Made by a program: the position numbers and the translations under genes
NCBI RefSeq assembly: GCF_024181285.1
Contig: NZ_CP051201.1
Span: forward strand, 2,170,001 to 2,234,000
Source: Treponema sp. OMZ 790
GTDB lineage: Bacteria; Spirochaetota; Spirochaetia; Treponematales; Treponemataceae
Direction: 5' to 3'
DNA length: 64,000 bases
In this document: positions 1 through 7,480 of the stretch, one piece after another
Layout: the number at the start of each line of letters is the position of its first letter
How positions within the stretch are numbered: position 1 is the first letter of the stretch
The notes under the pieces: model-generated
Told to the model about the DNA's origin: nothing
Database searches by the model: none
What the model saw: only the letters and a program-made list of their open reading frames with translations

Positions 1-36
1 GTATGGTATCTTTGAAAAACAACCAATACCGGATAA

Positions 37-132
37 AATAATATTGACTATATAATTTCAAGAAATTTAGCCGATTTTAAACCGGCAAGAGTTGAAGCTT
101 GTACACCGGAACAGTTTCTTCGCTATAAATAA
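37..132 (+). pseudogene. C-terminal fragment of a PIN-domain toxin-like gene
   Basis: This plus-strand frame is open from 37 to the TAA at 130-132. It reads IDYIISRN, LADFKPARV, then CTPEQFLRYK. In PIN-domain (VapC-like) toxins the C-terminus usually has a hydrophobic strand, a TRN..DF motif and a closing TPEEFL motif, and this fragment matches that layout. The frame is closed by a TAA at 34-36, with no start codon or preceding PIN core, so it looks like a decayed tail. A second frame (2-55) also ends here and could be the end of a different gene lying left of the window. The identification is inference from a short motif. Confidence 0.4.
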
Positions 133-133
133 C

Positions 134-775
134 CTAAAATCTTATATTCAATGCAAGGCCCATTCCTTTAGGGCTTATTATCGGCATAGGAGTAAACGAT
201 ACCTTGTCGGTTTTTTTTATCAAAACCGAATTCAATGTTTTATTGTAATTTATTACATATAAGCTTGCTGTAAAATCTGACGCGATACGGTTTACTAACA
301 TAACAATGCCTGCCGTAATATAGATAGAATACGCAATAGTTAATTTTTCCCATCTGATATTAAAATTTTCTCTTGTATATGTAGATACATCAAATATGAT
401 TTCCAAATTATAAATAAGAGCTGAAAACGCCGTGATGGTTGCTATCATATCAATCCCCATATGTATACCGCCTCCAACCATATCTCCGCAAGCAAAATTC
501 CCGCTGCCGAAGCCGATAAAACCATTCAATAAAAGAGGTATCACCAAATCTTTTTGATGTTTCCTTTGAAGCAACAAAATTTGATCGTTGTTTAATTTTT
601 GAGAATATTCAAAAATCAAATCTTTATTTTTAAAAAGACTTTTATTGATAAGCTGATCGACAGTTAAATAATAAGAAAAACTTTCATCATTTTCTTTGGT
701 TTCTTTAATTTTCTCTTCAGAATACAAAGATATACCTGCAATCAAAATTAATATAAACATAAACAATTTTTTCAT
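134..775 (-). CDS. P13-family outer-membrane porin-like protein
   Basis: The protein has about 213 residues. An N-terminal signal peptide (MKKLFMFILILIAGISLYS) is followed by a charged stretch, then a glycine-rich hydrophobic core containing GFGSGNFACGD and GGGIHMGIDM and two more hydrophobic segments. This pattern is typical of the spirochaete P13 porin family, known from the Borrelia outer membrane. I chose the ATG at 775 because GGAGGT lies six bases upstream. The earlier in-frame ATG at 793 would put the SD inside the gene and sits at the predicted transcription start. The gene stands alone with its own promoter and a palindrome inside it. Substrate and true porin activity are unknown. 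Confidence 0.72.
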   Translation of the reverse strand: MKKLFMFILILIAGISLYSEEKIKETKENDESFSYYLTVDQLINKSLFKNKDLIFEYSQKLNNDQILLLQRKHQKDLVIPLLLNGFIGFGSGNFACGDMVGGGIHMGIDMIATITAFSALIYNLEIIFDVSTYTRENFNIRWEKLTIAYSIYITAGIVMLVNRIASDFTASLYVINYNKTLNSVLIKKTDKVSFTPMPIISPKGMGLALNIRF

Positions 776-797
776 CACACTACCTCCAACCATACTA

Positions 798-822
798 GAA
801 TTCTAAACTGAGTTTAAAATTC
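798..822. repeat. 25-bp palindrome inside the P13 promoter (possible operator)
   Basis: The arms are GAATTCTAAACT (798-809) and AGTTTAAAATTC (811-822), centred on base 810, with one mismatch in twelve pairs. The palindrome exactly covers the spacer and the -10 hexamer, which is where a repressor would block RNA polymerase. The binding protein is not identified. Confidence 0.5.
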
Positions 823-828
823 TGTCAA
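800..828 (-). promoter_or_regulatory. Sigma70-type promoter of the P13 porin gene
   Basis: Read on the minus strand: -35 TTGACA (823-828), 17-base spacer, -10 TAGAAT (800-805). Transcription would start near 793, giving a short leader that carries the GGAGGT ribosome-binding site. Confidence 0.75.
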
Positions 829-856
829 GCCGAAAATATAGAAAAACTTTAATATG

Positions 857-877
857 GTAAAATGAATCTGATTTTAC
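857..877. repeat. Inverted repeat between the FliK-like gene and P13
   Basis: Perfect 7-bp arms GTAAAAT and ATTTTAC with a 7-base loop. It lies downstream of the translation operon end on the minus strand, but no strong T-tract follows. It may be a weak terminator or only an AT-rich coincidence. Confidence 0.25.
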
Positions 878-897
878 TTAAGATTATTTAATAAATA

Positions 898-1842
898 TCA
901 CACCCTTAAATCTACTGATAGAGGAGGTTCGCATTTTGACGGCTCCCCATAGCGGACAAAAACGGAGGCGGTTTCCGAATCGAAAAAGCCTGTTTCCGTT
1001 AAGCAGGAAGTAAAAAGTTTTTCCAAATCGGCTTTTTCTTTTTGAGAAAGCTCAGCGTTTTCACTCATAAATGAAAACTCTTTATCCTGCAAAGAAAAGA
1101 TCCAAGATTCACCTTCATCGGACGATTCTTTTTTAAAATTGCACCTAAGTACCAGAGACTTAAGTTCTTTTAAGCCTATATCCAACAAGAGGGCCAAGGA
1201 ACCTGCTGCCTTGGAAGAATCGAATTCTCTTTCAAAGGGAAGGATAATCCAATGGAGCCCCTCGCCTTTTAAATGGTTTATCATCTCCAAGACCTCATCG
1301 TCATTTTTATCTCTGCCGCCGCCGAAAATAGCTGCATAGATTTGCGAAAAAAGCTCATCGGAAAGTTCAAGTCCCTTGCTTTCGATGAGGGAGGCGGCAA
1401 AGGCTCCTCTTTCTTTTTCTTTTAAACTTGATTTAGCTGCTTTTTTTTGCAAAAAGTTAAAAATACGGTTTATCGATTTTTCGTCGAGACGAGTTTCAGT
1501 TGCGGTAAAAAAGGCGATAATATTTGAGATTAATTCGTTTTGAGGGAGACCCAGTTTAGAAAAGATGTCCTTTGAAGAAGAGGTCTCGCTTCCTTTTTCG
1601 GGGAGGAGGAAAATTCTTTCTCCCTCTATCAGCACCCGCATCTTTAAGCTGTCGCCTTCTTTGAGAGCACCTGAAACATTCCCCTCAAAAATATGGCCGT
1701 TAAAAAAAATACGGGCTGCTCCGTCCGTCTTTAAGCTTAAAATTTTGGCATTTACAATGTCGCCGTTTTTTAAGCTCATCGAAGCTGAGTCAGCCCGTCT
1801 TGAAGCGGTAAAAAAAAGTTTTGTACCGTCCGTATAAATCAC
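898..1842 (-). CDS. FliK-like (flagellar hook-length control type) hypothetical protein
   Basis: The protein has about 314 residues from a GTG start at 1842; no good SD is visible, and an ATG at 1779 (MSLKNGD) is an alternative. Residues about 25-80 form a small beta-rich module (GDIVNAKILSLK, GHIFEGNVSG, EGDSLKMRVL) like the N-terminus of FliK-type proteins. The C-terminal third begins WIILPFE and resembles the Flg_hook domain that follows an HxW-lP motif. No helicase, nuclease or kinase motif is present. It is the last gene of the rpsP-rplS operon, 36 bases after rplS. The family assignment is by overall pattern only. If right, it could link flagellar assembly to the translation operon. Confidence 0.5.
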   Translation of the reverse strand: MIYTDGTKLFFTASRRADSASMSLKNGDIVNAKILSLKTDGAARIFFNGHIFEGNVSGALKEGDSLKMRVLIEGERIFLLPEKGSETSSSKDIFSKLGLPQNELISNIIAFFTATETRLDEKSINRIFNFLQKKAAKSSLKEKERGAFAASLIESKGLELSDELFSQIYAAIFGGGRDKNDDEVLEMINHLKGEGLHWIILPFEREFDSSKAAGSLALLLDIGLKELKSLVLRCNFKKESSDEGESWIFSLQDKEFSFMSENAELSQKEKADLEKLFTSCLTETGFFDSETASVFVRYGEPSKCEPPLSVDLRV

Positions 1843-1878
1843 GAAGTTTTTCGCCGATTTAAAATTTTAAACTCAAAA

Positions 1879-2238
1879 CTATGAGTTCTTTTTGGTGATA
1901 AGGGTCTTAATCTTAGCGGCCTTACCTACCTTGTCTCTGATATAGTAAAGCTTGGCTCGGCGTACCTTTCCGGGGCGTACCACTTCAACCTTGGCAATTC
2001 GAGGTGAATGAAGAGGGAAAACGCGTTCAACGCCTACACCATAAGAATTTTTTCGTACAGTGAATGTTCTTCCGATTCCGGAATTTTTAAAACAGATTAC
2101 CAAGCCTTCATAAACCTGAATTCGCTCGGTCTTTCCTTCAACGATTTTAAAGTGAACTTTAACCGTATCTCCTACGCGGAAAACGGGAGGGTTTTCAGCC
2201 TTTTGCTGAGCTTCAATTTTCATAATAAGATCACTCAT
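1879..2238 (-). CDS. rplS: 50S ribosomal protein bL19
   Basis: The protein has 119 residues, the normal length for bL19. Diagnostic stretches are [33 protein letters not shown] and [13 protein letters not shown]. bL19 sits at the 30S-50S interface. I chose the ATG at 2238, which has AAGGAG seven bases upstream; a TTG six bases earlier has no spacing for an SD. The start overlaps the trmD stop in ATGAGTGA, so translation of the two genes is probably coupled. It is the fifth gene of the rpsP operon, an arrangement common in bacteria. Confidence 0.97.
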   Translation of the reverse strand: MSDLIMKIEAQQKAENPPVFRVGDTVKVHFKIVEGKTERIQVYEGLVICFKNSGIGRTFTVRKNSYGVGVERVFPLHSPRIAKVEVVRPGKVRRAKLYYIRDKVGKAAKIKTLITKKNS

Positions 2239-2962
2239 TTTCAAACTCCTTAAATATTTTTTCTGCTTCCTTTGTCCACGTTCCGCAATTTCTTGCTTTT
2301 TCGATAAGTTCGGGCCGGTTTTTAAGCGTCTTTTCGATACGCTTTTTCAGCCTCCACTTATGGATGTTTAGGTGGTGTCCTGAAAGGAGCACTTCGGGAA
2401 CCTCTCTTCCCTTAAAATTTCTTGGTCTTGTATATTGCGGATACTCAAGCAAAAATCCCGAAAAACTTTCCTCTTCAAGCGACTCACCGGAGATAACTCC
2501 GTCTATCAGGCGGTAAACCGCATCGATTATCACCAGGGCTGCAAGCTCGCCTGAGGACATCACGTAGTCGCCGACCGAGATTTCATCATCGACATATTCG
2601 TCGATAATTCTCTGATCTATGCCTTCGTATCTTCCGCAGACAAAGACGAGCTCTTCTTCTAAAGAAAGCTCTTTTGCAAGCTCTTGGTTAAAGGGCTTCC
2701 CGGAAGGAGTAACATAGATTACTCTTTTAGAAGAAGCATTAACCGAATCCAATGCGAGGCTTAAGGGTTCCGGTAAGAGCAACATTCCGGCTCCCCCGCC
2801 GTAAACGATATCATCGCATGAGCGGTGCTTGTCAAAGGCAAAGTCTCTGATGTTCACCAAGTTGCAGCTAATAATTCCCTTTTCTACAGCCTTAGCCATA
2901 ATCGAAGTTTTAAAAAAAGCTTCGGGTATTTCGGGGAATAAGGTCAGCACATCGAATCTCAT
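2231..2962 (-). CDS. trmD: tRNA (guanine-N1)-methyltransferase TrmD
   Basis: The protein has 243 residues. TrmD methylates G37 in tRNAs reading CNN and UNN codons, using S-adenosylmethionine bound in a deep trefoil knot. The knot motifs are visible: [20 protein letters not shown] and [14 protein letters not shown]. The N-terminus [11 protein letters not shown] is also typical. It overlaps rimM by four bases (ATGA) and rplS by eight, so rimM-trmD-rplS is tightly coupled. Length and motifs are complete with nothing unusual. Confidence 0.97.
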   Translation of the reverse strand: MRFDVLTLFPEIPEAFFKTSIMAKAVEKGIISCNLVNIRDFAFDKHRSCDDIVYGGGAGMLLLPEPLSLALDSVNASSKRVIYVTPSGKPFNQELAKELSLEEELVFVCGRYEGIDQRIIDEYVDDEISVGDYVMSSGELAALVIIDAVYRLIDGVISGESLEEESFSGFLLEYPQYTRPRNFKGREVPEVLLSGHHLNIHKWRLKKRIEKTLKNRPELIEKARNCGTWTKEAEKIFKEFENE

Positions 2963-3498
2963 TCAAGAATCCAGCGGTGCATGAGCTCCACGGTTTTAGC
3001 CTTTAAGTCGATTTTTCCGATAAATTCCTTGTTAAAGGGAACATAAAAGCTCGATTCCGCAGCAGCCTCGGAGGTTTTGCCGGCTATTTCTAAGAGGTAA
3101 CCGCCTCCGCCTTCTGCTACACTTGTTATTTTTCCAACAAGAGTTCCTTCGCATACAAGATCACAATTACAAAGATCATGGACATAAACTTCACCCTCCT
3201 CAAGGGGGGCGGCCTTGTCCCTAGGAATAAACAATTCCGAACCCGTCAAGCTCTTGGCGGCTTCGGGGCTGTCTATCCCCTTAAATTTTATGAGAGCATC
3301 GGCCTTTCTTAAATTAACTTCTTCAATTTCAAACCAGCCGTCTTTATACTTTTGCTCTCTTAATTTTTCCTGCGGGATACTTAAAAAAACTCTGTCAAAT
3401 CCTAAAAAATGCCCGTATTCCCCGGAAAAACTTTCAACTTTTACAAATCCTTCGACCCCGAAGGTACCGCGGATTCGTCCTGTTGCCAGCAAATCCAT
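2959..3498 (-). CDS. rimM: 16S rRNA processing protein RimM
   Basis: The protein has 179 residues. The N-terminal RimM barrel starts LLATGRIRGTFGVEGFVKV, matching the family's G.i...G..G...V signature. The C-terminal half (VYVHDLCNCDLV onward) is the PRC-barrel that ends IDLKAKTVELM. RimM helps mature the 30S head by binding uS19. The gene starts at an ATG two bases after the khpA stop and overlaps trmD by four bases. Confidence 0.93.
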   Translation of the reverse strand: MDLLATGRIRGTFGVEGFVKVESFSGEYGHFLGFDRVFLSIPQEKLREQKYKDGWFEIEEVNLRKADALIKFKGIDSPEAAKSLTGSELFIPRDKAAPLEEGEVYVHDLCNCDLVCEGTLVGKITSVAEGGGGYLLEIAGKTSEAAAESSFYVPFNKEFIGKIDLKAKTVELMHRWILE

Positions 3499-3500
3499 TA

Positions 3501-3734
3501 TTAGTCTACGATTTCAAGCGAAAAACGCTTTCCCGACTTTCCTGCACTTGCGCTCAGCAAGGTTCTGATCGACTTTGCGATTCTTCCCTGCTTTCCGATT
3601 ACCTTGCCGATGTCGCCGGAGGCTACTTTAAGCTCGATGACAGTTCCCTTTTCGTTTTCACTTTCCGATACCGTTACGGCGGAAGGATCGTCAACAAGGG
3701 ATTTGGCAATGTATTCTATTAAATCTTTTTGCAT
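3501..3734 (-). CDS. khpA: KH-domain RNA-binding protein KhpA
   Basis: A 77-residue single KH-domain protein. The GxxG RNA-contact loop appears in GKVIGKQGR. The C-terminus matches the KhpA/YlqC family, whose gene usually lies between rpsP and rimM as here. Known KhpA proteins pair with KhpB and bind many RNAs. The start has AAGGA about seven bases upstream. It follows rpsP by 37 bases and is followed by rimM after two. Confidence 0.92.
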   Translation of the reverse strand: MQKDLIEYIAKSLVDDPSAVTVSESENEKGTVIELKVASGDIGKVIGKQGRIAKSIRTLLSASAGKSGKRFSLEIVD

Positions 3735-3771
3735 TTTGTTTTCCTTTTCACTTCTTCAAGTGATTTTACAC

Positions 3772-4017
3772 TTATAGAGTGAATTCTTTTTTGTTAAGTA
3801 AGCGTCTAACCGTGTCGGTTGGCTGTGCGCCTTTTCCCAACCAGTTTCTAACCTTATCGGCATCAAAAGAAATCTGTTTTTCTGCCGTTTCGATCGGATG
3901 ATAAATGCCAACTTCATCGATGGTTTTGCCGTTTCTGGGCTCTCTGGCATCCTGAACAACAATTCGATAATAAGGGCGTTTTTTAGTTCCGAGTCTTTTA
4001 AGTCTGATCTTTACCAC
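3772..4017 (-). CDS. rpsP: 30S ribosomal protein bS16
   Basis: The protein has 81 residues and is a clear bS16: [20 protein letters not shown], then ARE.RNGK and EVGIYHP. It is an assembly protein of the 30S body. The start codon is GTG at 4017 with GGGAGG five bases upstream. An out-of-frame ATG sits just before it (ATGTGG), so the SD spacing decides the start. It is the first gene of the operon, behind a strong promoter at 4090-4118. Confidence 0.97.
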   Translation of the reverse strand: MVKIRLKRLGTKKRPYYRIVVQDAREPRNGKTIDEVGIYHPIETAEKQISFDADKVRNWLGKGAQPTDTVRRLLNKKEFTL

Positions 4018-4089
4018 ATAAACCTCCCGGGATTAACCCAAAATTTCAATATAAACCCCGTACTTTAATGAAAACAGGGGTAAGAACGC

Positions 4090-4118
4090 ATAATACTATA
4101 AAGAAAAGAATTAGTCAA
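4090..4118 (-). promoter_or_regulatory. Promoter of the rpsP-khpA-rimM-trmD-rplS operon
   Basis: Minus strand: -35 TTGACT (4113-4118), 17-base spacer, -10 TATTAT (4090-4095). Transcription starts near 4083, giving a leader of about 65 bases that contains a small CCCC/GGGG stem. This is one of the best promoter matches in the window. Confidence 0.8.
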
Positions 4119-4139
4119 TAGGGAATTCCGCGGATTATG

Positions 4140-5210
4140 CTACTTCCTGATATCCACCAAATCGGCCCCGTCTATCATGGTTTCGGTAAATTTTCCCATA
4201 TTTTGCATTGTGAAAACGGCCCCTTCAAGCATCTTAAATAGAAGGGGACAGCCGCTTCCTTCGCCAAGCCTCATTTTCATGCCGAGCACAGGCTCAAGAC
4301 CAAGCTCTGCCGTGCATATTTTAGCCCCTTTTTCTTCCGATTTATGAGAAGCAAAAAGGTAATCCCTTACAAGAGGATTTAAGCTTACGGCGCAGAGGGC
4401 TGCAAGGCTGGAAATATAACCGTCGATTACGGCAGGAAGTCCGCGGGAAGCAAGACCTATGTAGCAGCCGCACATTGCCGCGATATCGAAGCCTCCGACC
4501 TTCGAAATACAGTCTACCGCATCCCCTTTTTTGGGAGCATTTATTTCGATAGCTTTCTTTACGGTCTTAATCTTCAGCTCATACATCGCCTGTGTTGTAG
4601 AAGCTCCGCGCCCGACAGTCAGTTCAGGGTCTGCCCCGCAAAGGCCTGCAAGCACAGCAGCCGTTGTTGTGGTATTGCAAATTCCGAGTTCTCCTATTCC
4701 GGCAATATCGAAGCCCTCATCTGCTATTTTAAAGGCAGCCTCTATTCCGGTTTCAATCATACGGATGCAGTCTTCCCTGCTCATCGCAGGGCCTTGGGCT
4801 ATATTTTCTGTACCGCATTTTATCTTTTTGTTGATAACATCTTTCCGTTCACTCGTTTTTATCATCCCGACATCGTAAACCCTGATATCACTTCCTGCCC
4901 ATTTTGAAACGGCCCCTAAGCCCGTCTTCCCGGAGTGCATAATCTCGGCAAGCAGAAAGGTGGTAATCTGGGGCTGGGAGGTAATTTTTTCCGCATAGAC
5001 CCCGTTATCGGCACAAAAAACAGCCGTTATTTTTTTATCGATTTTTAGCTTGTCAAGGCCCTTGATTTTTGCAAGCCTGACCGTCATCTCTTCAAGCTCT
5101 CCCAAAGAGCCCGGCGGATGAGCAAGACTGTCCCAAAACAGCTTAGCCTTCTTCCCCTCTTCTTCCGAAACGGGTTTAATCGAACTCAGCGTGTTTTCTA
5201 AAATATTCAT
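4140..5210 (-). CDS. cobT: Nicotinate-nucleotide--dimethylbenzimidazole phosphoribosyltransferase CobT
   Basis: The protein has 356 residues, normal for CobT. The enzyme makes alpha-ribazole phosphate for the lower loop of cobalamin. Family stretches are HPPGSLGELE, FCADNGVYAEKIT, GIGELGICNTTT, VGGFDIAAMCG and LGEGSGCPL. The glutamate of GEGSG is residue 317, the number of the catalytic base in the Salmonella enzyme. AGAGG lies eight bases before the ATG. No other cobalamin genes are nearby and the leader of about 55 bases is too short for a cobalamin riboswitch. A role in salvaging imported corrinoids is plausible but inferred. A possible -10 TATAAT is at 5269-5274, without a clear -35. Confidence 0.92.
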   Translation of the reverse strand: MNILENTLSSIKPVSEEEGKKAKLFWDSLAHPPGSLGELEEMTVRLAKIKGLDKLKIDKKITAVFCADNGVYAEKITSQPQITTFLLAEIMHSGKTGLGAVSKWAGSDIRVYDVGMIKTSERKDVINKKIKCGTENIAQGPAMSREDCIRMIETGIEAAFKIADEGFDIAGIGELGICNTTTTAAVLAGLCGADPELTVGRGASTTQAMYELKIKTVKKAIEINAPKKGDAVDCISKVGGFDIAAMCGCYIGLASRGLPAVIDGYISSLAALCAVSLNPLVRDYLFASHKSEEKGAKICTAELGLEPVLGMKMRLGEGSGCPLLFKMLEGAVFTMQNMGKFTETMIDGADLVDIRK

Positions 5211-5296
5211 AAAAGTACCTCTAAGTAAGTTTTTAAGCCGATTTAATTTTTATTGACAAAAACGAGTAATTATACAACTCTGCTTATAAAAGAATC

Positions 5297-5620
5297 TTAA
5301 ACCGATTTTGCATAAGAATACATTCTTATCGTTTCAAATTCCTTAAAATGTTTATTTTCTTCTTCAAGATCATAAAGATTCTGAAGATTAAGCCAAAATT
5401 CCGCTGTCGTTCCAAAAAACTTTGAAAATCTGATTGCCGTATCAGCCGTAATAGAGCGCTTACCATGAATAATTTCTGAAATTCGCGTTTGCGGAATATT
5501 TATTGCTTTTGCTAAACTATATGCAGTAATATCCATTGGTTCTAAAAATTCTTCCTTTAAAATTTCTCCCGGATGAATATTCAGTAATTTATCATTAATG
5601 ATAGTCTTGAATTCCGACAT
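5297..5620 (-). CDS. higA: HigA-family XRE antitoxin, orphan
   Basis: The protein has 107 residues. It begins with the HigA signature IHPGEILKEEFLEPMDIT, followed by an XRE helix-turn-helix (YSLAKAINIPQTRISEIIHGK) and FWLNLQNLYDL, all typical of HigA antitoxins of the VapI group. HigA represses its own operon and neutralises the mRNA interferase HigB. No HigB gene flanks it on either side (5211-5296 and 5621-5699 hold no ORF), so it is orphaned. I chose the ATG at 5620: the longer frame from 5656 would begin inside the -35 box. There is no SD, and the -10 hexamer is only six bases upstream, so the mRNA is probably leaderless. Confidence 0.85.
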   Translation of the reverse strand: MSEFKTIINDKLLNIHPGEILKEEFLEPMDITAYSLAKAINIPQTRISEIIHGKRSITADTAIRFSKFFGTTAEFWLNLQNLYDLEEENKHFKEFETIRMYSYAKSV

Positions 5621-5626
5621 TATTCT

Positions 5627-5656
5627 ATAATAACGCAAAACGGAAGTATTTGTCAA
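5627..5656 (-). promoter_or_regulatory. higA promoter, predicted leaderless start
   Basis: Minus strand: -35 TTGACA (5651-5656), 18-base spacer, -10 TATTAT (5627-5632). Six bases separate the -10 from the ATG at 5620, so transcription should begin at or within a base of the start codon. Confidence 0.75.
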
Positions 5657-5699
5657 GATTTTATATAAACAATCTTGTTCGTTTCATTTAAATATTGTT

Positions 5700-6152
5700 T
5701 CATCTATGATAATTTTTATATATCGTTTTAAAAGCAATTATCAATATGGAAGCTAAAACATACCCAAAATCAAATGGAACCATGAAGCACCCATACGTAA
5801 ATATAAACACACTAGGTATCATAAAAATTCCCGCATAATATTTGACTGAAACCAGGCCTAAAATAACATTTACTATGTAGATAATACAACCGATAACAAA
5901 TAGTATTTTTTGTAATGCAATAAAATCTTTCAATAAAATTTTTAAGTTATCATAAATTGTGATAGAAATAATTATACCAGTAAAAAAACTTAAAATAAAA
6001 AATCCATAAGGTTTTATTAACTCTTTAATGAGCATAATAACTGCATTACCTTCAGTAACAGATACAAAAATCATTAACATAACTATATTTTGAAAAAAAA
6101 TATATCCAATAAGTAAAATTCTAATAGGAACATAAAAAAATTTTCTCTCCAT
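5700..6152 (-). CDS. Small hypothetical integral membrane protein
   Basis: The protein has about 150 residues with four strongly hydrophobic segments, roughly residues 8-33, 48-68, 80-105 and 110-140, and short charged loops. I do not recognise the family. The start is placed at MERKFF because GAGG lies eight bases upstream; an ATG at 6173 has GGAG only two bases away, too close to work. A TATAAT at 6205-6210 could be its -10. The gene is AT-rich like the gap that follows, and no neighbour suggests a function. Confidence 0.55.
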   Translation of the reverse strand: MERKFFYVPIRILLIGYIFFQNIVMLMIFVSVTEGNAVIMLIKELIKPYGFFILSFFTGIIISITIYDNLKILLKDFIALQKILFVIGCIIYIVNVILGLVSVKYYAGIFMIPSVFIFTYGCFMVPFDFGYVLASILIIAFKTIYKNYHR

Positions 6153-6654
6153 AAAAACGACCTCAACAACCATATCTCCACTATAATTTTTAATTCGAAA
6201 AAATATTATACTTCTTTTTCACATTTTCATAACTATCAGGTAAATATAGTTTCCGATGCTTGAATTAACAATATCAAATATTTCAGATCAAGATGCCATG
6301 TTATACAGTAACACAGCCCCATCTTCCTGTCAAGAACTTATAATTTATAAAAAATAGATTCTAAAAATTCTTTTATCAAAAAAACAACTATATAATATGA
6401 AATTATATTTGTTACTGCTAGATGATTTAAAGTACATGACCATATTCTAATTCCAAGTATAATAAAAATTTACTCATCAAAATAACATCATTTTCTTTAT
6501 CATAAGATATATTTTTTGCTTACATAACTAAGAGATAACAACAAAAAAATATTTTTGACTGCCTATTTATTATTCTAAGTAACTTTTATATCGTGCATAT
6601 TTGTATTTTAAATGCAATAGTTTGAGGTGTCAAGTTGATTTTTAGGAATTTTGG
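6153..6654. other. AT-rich gene-free gap
   Basis: About 500 bases, very rich in A and T, with stops in all frames. Beyond a possible -10 (6205-6210) for the membrane protein on the minus strand, I see no gene, tRNA, strong hairpin or tandem repeat. It lies between an orphan antitoxin/membrane-protein region and a broken toxin gene, so it may be decayed accessory DNA. Confidence 0.5.
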
Positions 6655-7235
6655 TTATAAAACGCGATAAAGCTGTACAAGATCTTTTTTATTTTTTGTT
6701 ATAATTTCAGTATCTAAAATTTGAAATCCGCTTTTTATATAAAAATTTATTACCTTTTCTATTTTTTCGCATTCAATAAAAACAATTTTTCCGCTGGTCA
6801 AATTTAAAATATTTTTTACTTGCTTTAAAACAATATCCATTAAATCAGAACCATTAATTGATTTTGATTTTTTATTGAAATTTTTACTAAACTGAGCAAT
6901 AAGAATCGCAGGTATTTTATAAGAATTAGAATCTTTATCATAATATCCAAAACGGCTAATAATTTTTATTTCTGACTTTGATAGAACCTCTTTTTTCAAA
7001 GTTAACATCTTTGTAGCTAATGTAAAATATCGCATCCTTTTTTTGAAGAAACCACAAGATAGGTAGATGAGGTATTAAGTTTTGTTGATTGGACTGCTTT
7101 TTCTTTCAAGAATTCTTCAACATCTTTATTTGTTGAAGAAAACACATCCGACATAGATTTAAAAAAAATCTCCCCACCTTCTGTTGCTAATAGATCAAAT
7201 AATCTAATAATTTCAAAACTATTTTCTTTTTGCAT
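6655..7235 (-). pseudogene. GNAT-fold toxin of a toxin-antitoxin pair, split by a -1 frameshift
   Basis: Two overlapping frames together give one GNAT acetyltransferase. The first (start ATG 7235, 72 codons) carries FLKEKAVQSTKLNTSSTYLVV; the second (6655-7035, 126 codons) carries YFTLATKML, IPAILIAQFSKN, the acetyl-CoA-binding helix region and the closing FYIKSGFQIL motif. The switch lies at a run of seven A (7038-7044 on the complement). Reading back one base after SKK gives R then MRYFTLATK, a seamless 193-residue protein. This is the usual length for GNAT toxins, which in characterised cases acetylate aminoacyl-tRNA. The gene overlaps a small antitoxin-like gene by 17 bases. It may be a plain pseudogene, a phase-variable gene, or one rescued by slippage on A7; the sequence alone cannot tell. 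Confidence 0.7.
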
Positions 7236-7389
7236 TTATCAGTTCTATTAGGCGCTCTTGAGAAAGTGTTACAATATTGATGTCTTTTAACGGCCTTTGG
7301 TTTTCTTGTTCTGAAAATAATTTTACAAAATTACCGGCTTCTTTTTTTGTTTTTATAACAAAAGATTTTGCCAAACTTGATGTAGCCAT
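7219..7389 (-). CDS. 56-residue antitoxin-like protein paired with the GNAT toxin
   Basis: A short gene starting at ATG 7389 with a strong GGAGGTGAGAG ribosome-binding site. It reads MATSSLAKSFVIKTKKEAGN, continues FVKLFSEQENQRPLKD, and ends INAKRK. The MATSSxxKxFVI opening is seen in small proteins encoded next to GNAT toxins in Firmicutes and Bacteroidetes. Its stop lies 17 bases inside the toxin gene, a spacing typical of TA operons in which antitoxin translation leads. The likely role is to bind the toxin through its C-terminal helix and repress the operon; this is inference. A TATAAT at 7411-7416 is a probable -10. Confidence 0.62.
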   Translation of the reverse strand: MATSSLAKSFVIKTKKEAGNFVKLFSEQENQRPLKDINIVTLSQERLIELINAKRK

Positions 7390-7436
7390 CTCTCACCTCC
7401 ATACTATTTAATTATACTATATTTGAATAAGAAATT

Positions 7437-7454
7437 AAAGTCTCTTGGGACTTT
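7437..7454. repeat. Inverted repeat upstream of the TA pair (operator or terminator)
   Basis: Perfect 6-bp arms AAAGTC and GACTTT with a 6-base spacer. It lies about 21 bases upstream of the probable antitoxin -10 (7411-7416), overlapping where the -35 should be, and 26 bases after the rluB stop. It could be an operator for TA autoregulation or a weak terminator for rluB. Confidence 0.35.
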
Positions 7455-7480
7455 CTTGTCCGCAAAAATTAAAAACACCT

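Noticed and set aside
5253-5258. TTGACA on the plus strand upstream of cobT
   Set aside because: No -10 follows at 16-18 bases and no plus-strand gene starts nearby.
5211-5296. Possible cobalamin riboswitch before cobT
   Set aside because: Only about 85 bases are available and no B12-box-like conserved core is visible.
6153-6654. Hidden gene in the AT-rich gap
   Set aside because: Stops are frequent in all frames and no SD-start pair leads to a coding-like sequence.
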